From Cerina litoralis (GTDB taxonomy: Bacteria > Bacteroidota > Bacteroidia > Flavobacteriales > Flavobacteriaceae): a DNA stretch of 64,000 bases. How positions within the stretch are numbered: position 1 is the first letter of the stretch; each line of letters opens with the position of its first letter. The notes under the pieces were generated by a model. The model saw nothing but the letters and a program-made list of their open reading frames with translations, had not been told where the DNA came from and did no database searches. The stretch is from positions 124,001-188,000 of the forward strand of contig JAIRBC010000001.1 in assembly GCA_022008415.1 (NCBI GenBank), in the 5' to 3' direction. Positions 36,201-44,700 of this stretch are shown here, one piece after another. Position numbers and translations under genes: made by a program.

Positions 36201-37518
36201 ATAGGGCAACCCAGATTTGTCCTTGATCGTCCGTTACCAAATTGTTGACCACTTGTCCTACAGTTGGGGATATACTATATTCTTCCAAAGCATTTTTTTC
36301 ACTCGATAAGGAATAAACCTTGCCACGGTTGGTGCCCCACCATATGGTCCCAGTTTTGTCTTGGATAATCTTGGAGATGCTACTATTATTTTCTAAACCT
36401 TGATCTTCGGTAAAATAGGAGATGGTGTCCCGGGCCTTATTTAAAATACTGGGACCCTTGCTACCTCCTATCCATATGTTGCCCGTGGTATCCTCAAAAA
36501 AACTGGCAGTGAAATCGGTCATTAATCCGTTTTTTTTGGTCAGGGCGTAATTTTTTCCTTTTTTAAGGTCAATGACATTTGCCCCCTTCTGTGTGGAGAG
36601 CCAAAACCGTCCCGCCTTATCCTGAAATAAGGTAATGGTAAAGGAGCCCAACAAACCCTGTTTTGGGGTAAATAAATGAACGGTCCTTTCTTTTAAGTCG
36701 ATAATATTATAGCCGGCACCATTGTTCGACATCCAAAATTTTCCATCCTGGGCCTCCGTGATATCAAAAACCCTCCCAAACGATGTTGAAAAATAATTGC
36801 TGTCCAATTCGTACACTTGTTGTGCGTCAAAGTCGATGATAGATACCGTGTTGCGCTGGCCTGCCACCCAAAGCCGTCCTTTGGAATCCTGGAACAGGGC
36901 ATAGATCAGTCCACTGCTCAAACCTTGTTCCGAACCGTATACCGCCAGGTTGTTGGAATCGTAACGCACTACGCTGTTATTGGTTCCGATCCAAAACATG
37001 CCGTCCTTGTCCCTTAGAATGCAATCCGGGGTTCCCGGCAGCCCAAAGTTGGAATCCACACCAAGGACTCCCCGGCTGGCATCGGGAGGATTGATGAGAT
37101 TACCTGCCTTTACAATTTTGGGCTCCCCCAAAGGCCTAACGGTTATGGTCAGGTTTTCCGTGGGCAAGCTGTCCATATTAAAGGGAGCGGAGGGCAAGCT
37201 GTTCCAGTCGAACGGCTTTTCTTCCATCGGTTTTTTAAGGGGGCGGGGAATCCCGATATCAAAGGGTTTGGTAGGGAGTTTGTCCCAATCGAAATGTTTT
37301 GTGGGCAGGGGTTTTATTTTGGGAGGGTCTACCGAGGCCCATTGGATCGTATCCGGTTTGGAAAACCGGAATTTTTTGACCGTTGGTTGGCTGTATTCGT
37401 TGGCCGTTACCGGCAATGGGGGCGCTTTCATGACCTTATTGCAAGATCCCAACCCTAAAAAAAGAGTCGATAAAATCAGATGAACACAAAAATGATCGGC
37501 AAAAGTTGATTTTTTCAT
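33208..37518 (-). CDS. Propeller/Y_Y_Y sensor histidine kinase with GAF domain and lipobox
   Basis: 1,436 residues. The N-terminus ends in a lipobox 'LGLGSC' (Cys26). About fourteen Reg_prop repeats (residues ~155-790; 'DKDGMFWIGT', 'QDKAGRFWLST'-type units) form two periplasmic propellers, followed by a Y_Y_Y domain (~830-925; 'SYFLEGIDKAWSP', 'LPPGDYTFKV') and one membrane helix after 'PPWWQTWWAYG' (~930-950). A coiled coil, a GAF domain (~1000-1160), a HisKA domain ('GELTAGIAHEIQNPL', His near 1180) and a HATPase domain with 'NLITNAL', 'DNGSGIP' and 'GTGLGLSMSYDI' complete it. Hybrid two-component relatives usually sense polysaccharide breakdown products. Here the receiver is a separate gene overlapped by ATGA. 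The ligand is unknown. Confidence 0.9.
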   Translation of the reverse strand: MKKSTFADHFCVHLILSTLFLGLGSCNKVMKAPPLPVTANEYSQPTVKKFRFSKPDTIQWASVDPPKIKPLPTKHFDWDKLPTKPFDIGIPRPLKKPMEEKPFDWNSLPSAPFNMDSLPTENLTITVRPLGEPKIVKAGNLINPPDASRGVLGVDSNFGLPGTPDCILRDKDGMFWIGTNNSVVRYDSNNLAVYGSEQGLSSGLIYALFQDSKGRLWVAGQRNTVSIIDFDAQQVYELDSNYFSTSFGRVFDITEAQDGKFWMSNNGAGYNIIDLKERTVHLFTPKQGLLGSFTITLFQDKAGRFWLSTQKGANVIDLKKGKNYALTKKNGLMTDFTASFFEDTTGNIWIGGSKGPSILNKARDTISYFTEDQGLENNSSISKIIQDKTGTIWWGTNRGKVYSLSSEKNALEEYSISPTVGQVVNNLVTDDQGQIWVALFQGGLFKIDPTGPEPGNFTKKDGLGSTSFWSTLEAQDGKIWLGSYQGIDVYDPRTETVKHLDEKQGMVNPWAPRLKEDSKGRIWVCGGVLGVSIIDPKEETIQQLTSKQGLATDTISSIVEDKNGLYWMGGSNGELLTINLKNGVHKDAVLKKEELETQKNMFLLDRNGLIWIATLGAGIQRIDPKNNTRVHLTTEEGLSSDQVFTMAQDREGNIWAATLQGVQKIDPDRMELTTFITENGLAANDVYDVVEHKGQIYTGTSKGFSIIGQRGQTKDSLPVWQVRNIGKKQGLDYVDVAENSISFDKNGRLWAGVEAQILTVMNPIKEDTIAYPIRITGINLLDKKQVFKDDAQIEKSRSVADSLFHFQKDNLAVAETKSGNSNQHTTDKITYKTVVKPYNLPVDLSLPPDQNYLSFSYNGFQYQNPDKLVYSYFLEGIDKAWSPVSGKTTSENYRDLPPGDYTFKVASKGFNGVWSNPAELSFTILPPWWQTWWAYGAYAILLGLLFFGATRLQRRQFILKERQRSHLREMELRTEAAESDAKALQAENDRKKNVEMLSEIGKKITASLDLDEIFHKLYEHVNELADASIFGVGIYHPEKDEIEYRLAIEKGKQYPVYCRDTKNKNQLPVWCIENRKPVFINDLQNEYTKYIKTFKEPEKGFKDGTKAEEPKSIIYLPLISKNRVLGVITIQSFEKNAYTDFHLNLLQNLASYTAIALDNADAYRSLQATQAQLIQAEKMASLGELTAGIAHEIQNPLNFVNNFSEVNTELIEEMQEELKAGNQEEAIEISNDIRENQKKINHHGKRADAIVKGMLKHSRNTSGEKEPTNINAIADEYLRLAYHGLRAKDKTFNATLNTDFDESIGKINVVGQDIGRVLLNLITNALHAISPPAADGSSKTNGVANPTVWVSTKKIKNEILIKVKDNGSGIPKEIRDKIFQPFFTTKPSGQGTGLGLSMSYDIVRAHGGQLTVDSEPGKFTEFTIHLPIDKSIKTAT

Positions 37519-37532
37519 TTTACTGCAGTGGT

Positions 37533-40500
37533 TTACAATGGTAATTTAATGATAAATTCTGTACCAGACCCGTTGGTAGTCAGTTCAGTGTTCTGTTTGG
37601 TCATAACGTTTAGATCCCCACCATGTGCTTTGATAATGTCATAGCTCATGCTCAATCCCAATCCGGTTCCTTGTCCGGCCGGTTTGGTGGTAAAGAAAGG
37701 TTGGAATATTTTGTCCAAAATATCCTCGGGAATGCCCGGGCCGTTGTCTTTGACCCGTATTTCTATCCCCTCTTGATCCCCCCGGAGGGGGGAAATGCGC
37801 TTGGTGCTTACCCAAATCGTGGGTTTATGATTAGGGTCTTTGACCCCCCCTTTAGGGGGCAGGGTGGCGGCATAAAACGCGTTGGTGATCAAGTTTAATA
37901 CCACCCTGCCCAAATCCTGTGGCACTACATTGACCTTCCCGATAGATGGGTCAAAATCGGTTTCCATGGCGGCGTTAAAGGATTTGTCCTTGGCACGGAG
38001 GCCGTGGTAGGCCAGGCGCAGGTATTCGTCACAAAGGGCGTTGATGTCGGTAGATTCCTTGATGCCACTACTATTGCGGCTATGCTGTAACATGCCCTTT
38101 ACGATCGAGTCTGCCCGTTTGCCATGGAAGCTTATTTTTTTCTCATTTTCGTCTATATCGTCGGCCAGTGCCGAGATGTCTTCCAGGTTTCCTTGAGCCA
38201 GTTCTTCCTTCAATTCCGACAGGAGTTCGGAATTCACCTCGGAAAAATTGTTGACGAAGTTCAATGGATTTTGGATCTCGTGGGCGATCCCGGCGGTGAG
38301 TTCTCCAAGGGATGCCATCTTTTCGGATTGAATGAGCTGCGCTTGGGTAGCTTTTAAATTCTCATGGGCCACTTCCAAATTGTGGTACGCTTTCTCGATT
38401 TCCCTAGCCTGGGCCAACTCTTTTTCTTGGTTCTTCTCCCGCTCCTTGCGCAATAATCGTTGCCGCATCACACGATCAAAAATAAAAATTGCCAGAACTA
38501 TCAGGAGCGCATAGCACACATAGGCCCACCAGGTACGCCACCAAGGGGTGGCAATGGCGATGGGCAGGGTCAATCCGTTTTCGTTCCAAACCCCATAGGC
38601 GTTGGAGGCACGGACCTTAAAGGTGTAGTTTCCAGGATCTAGGTTTGTATAGGAGGCGTAGTTACGGTTGTCGTAGATCCAATCAGGATCAAACCCTTCC
38701 AGCATGTGGGCATATTGGTTTTTCTGCGGGTTGGCGTAGTGGAGGGCGGAAAATTCAAAGCTGAGGTCGTTTTGGGTATAGCCCAAGTCCATTTGGGATA
38801 CCTTGGCCAGACTTTCGGTTATGGGGGAGTCCTCGCCCATGAATCCTACGGATTTGTTAGAGATCATAAAGTCGGAAAGGATTACCTGGGGCGGTACTTG
38901 GTTGGCCGAGATCTTGTCGAACTCGTTCAAACCATGGTCGCCCCCAAAATAGAACTTACCGCTCGATGACCGCACCCCGCCCAACGGAATAAAATTATCG
39001 CCCCCCAATCCGTCCTGGGAGTTGTAGTTGATAAAGGTTACCTTGTCAATTGCCTTGCTGTTTACCATTTGCGAAAGGCCACTTTGGGTAGAGATCCACA
39101 GCTCCCCATTATCGCCCGGTACAATGGTGGACAGATAGTTGGTGGGCAGCCCGTCCGATTCCGTATAATGGACAAACTTTTCGGTGAGGGGATTAAACTT
39201 GTCCAACCCCCCATTGGTGGCGATCCAAAGGGTACTGTCGTTTGCCAGATAAAGGTCGTCAATAAAATTATTGATAAGGGAGTTAGTATCCCCAACCTTA
39301 TGGAAATAGGTCTTTACGGCGTGGGTTTTTCGATCCATCCGGTTTAGGCCATCGCTATCCGTCGCTATCCAGATATATTTAGACCCGATTTCTATGTCCT
39401 GAATGTTGAAACCCTTGATGGCATCATCTACTAGTTTATCTTTCAACAAGGGTTGAATAGATTTAAATTTCGTTGGATCGATCAACGTAAAAAATGCTAT
39501 CCCGTACAATCGGGAGACGGTAGGGCCGGGTGCGTTCCATTTATCGTAGCTGTGGCTATCGTCCGAAATATACCGAAGTGTATAGTTGCCCACATCCAAT
39601 TTCACGGTGTCTATAAAAATACGGTTCTTAACGGCTCCCCCCGCATGGAAAGATTTTGTAATATCGGTAGAAGACCAAATTGTGTCCTTGGTAGCGTTTT
39701 CCAGCCATCCAAAATCGGCCATCGAGGCTGCATCACCTTCGCCTACGGCGGCAATCAAATAGGTGCCGCCCTTGTGAATTTCTACCAATTGGGAACGGTC
39801 CTGGCTGTCGGTAACTTTTTCAATGCTCGCAACTATTTGTTTTTGAGTCAGCCATTGGTTTATAGTATCCGTTAGGGCCTGGGGATAGGTGCGGGACATT
39901 TTGCTCTGGATTCGGGTAAAAGTTCCGGTCTCGGGCCTAAGAATGTTCAGTCCCCCTAGGGTGCCGACCCAATAGTTGCCCTCGTCGTCTTTTTTAATGA
40001 CCCGGACGCCATTGTTGGAAAGGCTATTGTTGGAAAGGGAATCGTACTCAAACCTACGTACTTCCTTATAGTTGGGATCGAGCTCTATAAGGCCATCGCC
40101 CCAGGTGCCCAACCAAAGTCCGCCATCGGGATCCTCGGCCATGCCCCGCACCGCACCCCCGTAGGTATCGTTTATAGCACGGTAATCTATATGCCGGAAA
40201 GTTTGCGACTTTTCGTCAAAAACATCGAGCTTGCCTCCACGAAGGCCCACATAAACGGTACCGGGATGCACTTTGGAAGCCAACAGGCCAAAAACGGCAT
40301 TTTTGCCCATGGTTGTGGCATCGGAAGGATTGTTTTGGTAGAGCTTAAAAGGCTTGCTCAAAGGGTTGTATTTAAGCAGGCCTCTGTTAACGGTGCCAAA
40401 CCATAAGATACCGCTATTATCTACTGTAAAGCGGGTGGTGATAACGTCATAGCCGAGATTTTTTATTTCTAGGCTTCCGTCAATTTTCATTTGCTGGTAA

Positions 40501-41450
40501 CGGTCCGAGATCCCATCGAACCTAAGGACGCCCCTAAAGTTATTGGAAATCCATACGTTCCCTTCTTTGTCCAATCCTATGCAGTTCCACTGGTTATAGA
40601 AGTTTAGGAGAGCAAGTTTGTATTCCTTGACGATTTTTAGGATTTCGGTCTGCGGATCGTATTTGTAGATTCCGTTTCGGGCCGTGATCCATAGTATGCC
40701 GGTAGGATCGACAAAGAGATTGGTAATCCCATTTTCGTCAGTCGTAAAGTCAATACTGTTTTCGTTCGTGATAGTTACCGGAATAAAAGGACTCTCGACA
40801 TTTTTTGCGACCAGGAGCCCATGCTTGGAACCCGTATAAAGGCGACCTTTACGGTCTTCCGCAAAGGATGTGGCGAAGCCCATTGCAGGCTGGTTGCCAT
40901 CCTTGTCGTTTATACGGTATTCCGCGGTGTTCCATTGGTCGGCAATCGGGTCATAGCGCATAATTCCACGGCCGATCGATGCGGCCCAAAGCCTATTTCC
41001 CCGATCCATAAAAAGATCTAATACCAAACTAGCATTTCCGGTGGTATGGAACTGTTTGTTAAAATCGTAGTTGACAAAAGTATTTTTGTCCCGGTCGTAT
41101 TTGGAAATCCCCTGTCCCGTGGCCACCCATATATTGTGGTCCGTATCTTCCAAAAGTGAATAACAGTCGTTGTTAAGGAGACTGTGGGGGTTATCCGGGT
41201 CGTTCTTAAAGGACTGAAAGGAATAGCCGTCATATTTTTGTACGCCGTTGGAGGTTGCCACCCAAAGGAGGCCGAAGTTATCCTGCAGGATGTCCCGTAC
41301 CGTGGTGGCGGCAAGTCCGTCCACAATGGAGATATATTGGGGATCTATTTCCTGCGCCCTTACCGCTGGGCTTAGCAGGGAGAACGTCAGGTATATTCCC
41401 ATCAAAATTGTTAACTGTAAATTTTTAAGGTCGGTTTTTAGTTTTTTCAT
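37533..41450 (-). CDS. Propeller/Y_Y_Y sensor histidine kinase with inserted domain
   Basis: 1,305 residues with a cleavable signal peptide (1-33, 'AVRAQ'). Reg_prop repeats ('LQDNFGLLWVATSNGV', 'DPTGILWITARNGI') run from ~40 to ~510 and again from ~680 to ~850. Between them a stretch at about 520-660 lacks propeller motifs and looks like a separate beta-rich domain. The Y_Y_Y domain is at ~893-955, a membrane helix follows 'TPWWRTWWAYV' (~970-990), then coiled coil, HisKA ('GELTAGIAHEIQNPL') and HATPase ('DNGPGIP', 'GTGLGLSMSYDI'). No GAF domain is present. Two GC-rich palindromes are translated inside the HATPase domain. It lies 14 bp upstream of the next propeller kinase, so the two probably act on the same receivers. 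Confidence 0.9.
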   Translation of the reverse strand: MKKLKTDLKNLQLTILMGIYLTFSLLSPAVRAQEIDPQYISIVDGLAATTVRDILQDNFGLLWVATSNGVQKYDGYSFQSFKNDPDNPHSLLNNDCYSLLEDTDHNIWVATGQGISKYDRDKNTFVNYDFNKQFHTTGNASLVLDLFMDRGNRLWAASIGRGIMRYDPIADQWNTAEYRINDKDGNQPAMGFATSFAEDRKGRLYTGSKHGLLVAKNVESPFIPVTITNENSIDFTTDENGITNLFVDPTGILWITARNGIYKYDPQTEILKIVKEYKLALLNFYNQWNCIGLDKEGNVWISNNFRGVLRFDGISDRYQQMKIDGSLEIKNLGYDVITTRFTVDNSGILWFGTVNRGLLKYNPLSKPFKLYQNNPSDATTMGKNAVFGLLASKVHPGTVYVGLRGGKLDVFDEKSQTFRHIDYRAINDTYGGAVRGMAEDPDGGLWLGTWGDGLIELDPNYKEVRRFEYDSLSNNSLSNNGVRVIKKDDEGNYWVGTLGGLNILRPETGTFTRIQSKMSRTYPQALTDTINQWLTQKQIVASIEKVTDSQDRSQLVEIHKGGTYLIAAVGEGDAASMADFGWLENATKDTIWSSTDITKSFHAGGAVKNRIFIDTVKLDVGNYTLRYISDDSHSYDKWNAPGPTVSRLYGIAFFTLIDPTKFKSIQPLLKDKLVDDAIKGFNIQDIEIGSKYIWIATDSDGLNRMDRKTHAVKTYFHKVGDTNSLINNFIDDLYLANDSTLWIATNGGLDKFNPLTEKFVHYTESDGLPTNYLSTIVPGDNGELWISTQSGLSQMVNSKAIDKVTFINYNSQDGLGGDNFIPLGGVRSSSGKFYFGGDHGLNEFDKISANQVPPQVILSDFMISNKSVGFMGEDSPITESLAKVSQMDLGYTQNDLSFEFSALHYANPQKNQYAHMLEGFDPDWIYDNRNYASYTNLDPGNYTFKVRASNAYGVWNENGLTLPIAIATPWWRTWWAYVCYALLIVLAIFIFDRVMRQRLLRKEREKNQEKELAQAREIEKAYHNLEVAHENLKATQAQLIQSEKMASLGELTAGIAHEIQNPLNFVNNFSEVNSELLSELKEELAQGNLEDISALADDIDENEKKISFHGKRADSIVKGMLQHSRNSSGIKESTDINALCDEYLRLAYHGLRAKDKSFNAAMETDFDPSIGKVNVVPQDLGRVVLNLITNAFYAATLPPKGGVKDPNHKPTIWVSTKRISPLRGDQEGIEIRVKDNGPGIPEDILDKIFQPFFTTKPAGQGTGLGLSMSYDIIKAHGGDLNVMTKQNTELTTNGSGTEFIIKLPL
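37778..37859. repeat. Two palindromic repeats within the HATPase coding region
   Basis: CCCCCC-GGA-GGGGGG at 37778-37792 and CCCCC-TTTA-GGGGG at 37846-37859. On the coding strand they encode 'SPLRGDQ' and 'PPKGG', inserted between the N box and the G1 box. The same pair occurs at 42009-42090 in the next kinase gene. Confidence 0.75.
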
Positions 41451-41754
41451 CGGTTATTGGTTTTCGTGTTTTATTGTTGTCTGGATCACTGATTTCTTAT
41501 GGATTACTAGGATTACTCGGATTTTAATAATTGTCTGAATTTAGATTTATAGGATTTCAAGATTATTCTTATTTCTTCTGTGATTTTTTAATCTAATCGC
41601 CTGAACACACGACAAAAATTAAATTTTAAACATTGAATTATTGAAAGTTAGCATCTTAATGGAGGGGTCAATAACGCAATTGATTTGAGTACAACTCTTT
41701 TCTTGTCATGTACTCGGTATCATCCTATTAATTCTTTATTCATAAAATCCTAAT
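41451..41754. other. 304-bp gap between the two signalling operons
   Basis: No gene is seen. It separates the FIST/soluble-kinase operon from the propeller-kinase operon, and any promoter for the latter must lie here. I could not point to a clear TAnnTTTG on the minus strand. Confidence 0.4.
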
Positions 41755-44700
41755 TCAGACAGTGGGTAATTGAATGATAAACTCCGTTCCCCGTCCGACT
41801 GGGTCATCCGGGCGAGCTTCCCCCTCCTTTGTCTCTACCTTCAATTCCCCACCATGTGCTTTGATAATGTCATAGCTCATGCTCAATCCCAATCCGGTTC
41901 CTTGCCCAGTCGGTTTGGTGGTAAAAAAGGGCTGGAATATTTTGTCCAATATTTCCTCAGGAATGCCCGGGCCGTTGTCTTTGACCCGTATTTCTATCCC
42001 CTCTTGATCCCCCCGGAGGGGGGAAATGCGCTTGGTGCTCACCCAGATCGTGGGTTTATGATTAAGGTCTTTGCCCCCCCCTTTAGGGGGTAGGGTGGCG
42101 GCATAAAACGCGTTCGTGATCAAATTAAGAATTACCCTCCCGATATCCTGGGGCACCACGTTGACCAAGGGAAGGGATCCGTCAAAATCGGTTTCCATGG
42201 TGGCGTTAAAGGATTTGTCCTTGGCACGGAGGCCGTGGTAGGCCAGGCGCAGGTATTCGTCCGCAAGTTTGTTGATGTCCGTGGGCTCCTTGGTACTGCT
42301 GCTGCTACGGCTGTGCTGGAGCATCCCTTTTACGATGGCATCGGCCCGTTTGCCGTGATGGTTTATTTTTTCGAGGTTTTGTTTGATGTCTACCACTATA
42401 AATTTAACTTCCTCCATGTCTCCCTTTTCGATTTCCTCGGTCATCTCGTCTATGAGCTCGTTGCTCACTTCACTAAAATTATTCACAAAGTTGAGCGGAT
42501 TTTGGATCTCGTGGGCAATGCCCGCTGTCAATTCTCCCAAACTCGCCATTTTTTCGGACTGGATGAGCTGGGATTGGGTAGCCTTGAGTTCGGTGAGGGT
42601 ATTTTCGATGCTCTGTTTTGCGTGTTCCAACTTGGTAAAATCCTCGTAACGGGAATAGGCCATGGCAAAGGCTTTCGCAAGGGACTCTGTCAGGGCAATA
42701 CTTTCTTTGTCCAATAAATTTTCATTCCCTACGTACAACATGCCCTGATCGAAAGGGATAAAATGCAGGTCCAGGGTTTCCGGAGGATCTTGTGCCCCTT
42801 GATAGGTTTCTTTGTTTTGTACCTGTCCCAATGCCATCATGGAATTCATCCAGCTTATAAAATTGGCCCTGTCCCAATGTTCGTGATAAATTTTTCCGTT
42901 ACGCCAATCTCTAACTAAATTGGATATAAGCGTGTTAATGCCAAAAGCCAAGTTGAGTACGCCCAGGGATTGACCGTCTGGAGCAGAAAGGTAAACCTCT
43001 ACGTTTTCTTCCGCCTCGTTTATGATAAATACGCCGCACCGGATAAAGGGCACCCCCAATTTGGTGAGTTCGTCGAAGATCAGCGGGGTAATCCGATGTA
43101 GGTCTTGTGTGGACCGCATACTTGCGATCTCTCCCCGAACCCTGTCCAATGATGCCCTCTTAATGGCATCCCTTGCCTGCGCTTCTGCCCGGACAATATC
43201 GAGGTAACGTCTGTAGGTAAGGGAAAAGACATTGGTAAACCTGTTAAGGATCCGTTTTGTTTCTTCCGATAACACTTTTGTTTGATAAAGAAAAATCCCT
43301 CCCTCTTTAAAATAAAAAATATTGATAATCTGGCGTTCCGGGTATGTGGCAACTTTTGGGAAGCGATAATCGGGGGCCTTTTCCAACAAATCGTAATATT
43401 TTTTTACTTCCTTCCCTTGGAGTTCGTAAGAATAGTAGTCTTCCTTATTAGCCCAGGCTTTAATAGCTCCCTGTAAAAGAGGGTGGATATCGGTATCCAG
43501 ATTACCGGTAACGATTTCTACCGATGCGTTGTTTTCCGGTGCTAACGGGGTAGACCAAACTTCCATATTAGGGGGGTCGTTAAAAATAATGATCCCGCAT
43601 CTTTCTAATTCGATTCCCAACTTGCCCAATTCGTTAAAAACCACCACGGTTGCGGCCGAGATGTCCTTACTGTTGTGCATGGCCATGGCTTTGGCCCTGA
43701 CCCGCTCCAGAGCCGCTTCAATTTGAGCTTCCTTTGCCTGTGCTTCCGCTTTTTGTAGGTCGAGAAAACGGGTGTAGGCTTGCTCAAAAACCTGTGTAAA
43801 TCTTCCTATTATCTCATTCTCATCATCTGTATACGGCTTTGCTCGGTAATTTCCTACGTAGAGATTGATGCTGTTAAGAATAAAAGTGGAACGGGCAAAC
43901 CCCTTACTACTAAGTATGTATTCTTTTACATTCTGGGGGAGCAATTTAATATCCGAATAATCGATGACATGCTGCAACCATTGCTTATTTTCCTCGGTTG
44001 TCAGCATATCGGCAAAAAACTTTATGCCTTTTTTCTCGGCTTCCCTGACCCGGTTTGGAGCCGGATTGTCAATATTCGGAATTTGTATAAATAACGGATT
44101 TGGTACGCCCTTTGCCGATATCCAAAATTTTATATCGTCGGATAGTATATTCGATCCAAAACTTACATTGTTGTATTTTATATTTAACCGTGTTAATTGG
44201 TCCGCTATCACTTTTATCACCTCGAGCAGTTCTTCGCTACTATGCATGGCCATCGATCGAGACCGGACCCTTTCCAAAGCGGCTTCGATCTGTGCTTCCC
44301 TAGCTTGCGCTTCTGCTTTTTTAAGGTCGAGGAAGCGTGTGTATGTCTGGTTGAATACTTTGGCAAAGCGTTGAAAGATATCGTGCGCATCGGGTACACG
44401 TTCATAGGTAATAAATAATAAAAAACCATGGGTAAACTTAGTTAAATGATTTACCTGAAAAGTTGGTAACGATATATCTGCATCCCTTAATTGTTGAAAT
44501 GTTTCCTTAAGATCTGGTAGATTTTGCATAAAATTGTAATGTTCCACTAGATCTTTTCCGCCTTGTTCATATACAAAAAATGGCTCATTGTTTATAATTG
44601 CTTTGTGCCAAGGTTTCAGACTTTTATGTGTTGTTAATGGTAAGACAAATGGTGACTGTATCTCACCTTCACTGCTCATAATGCAGATACACGATTTTTT

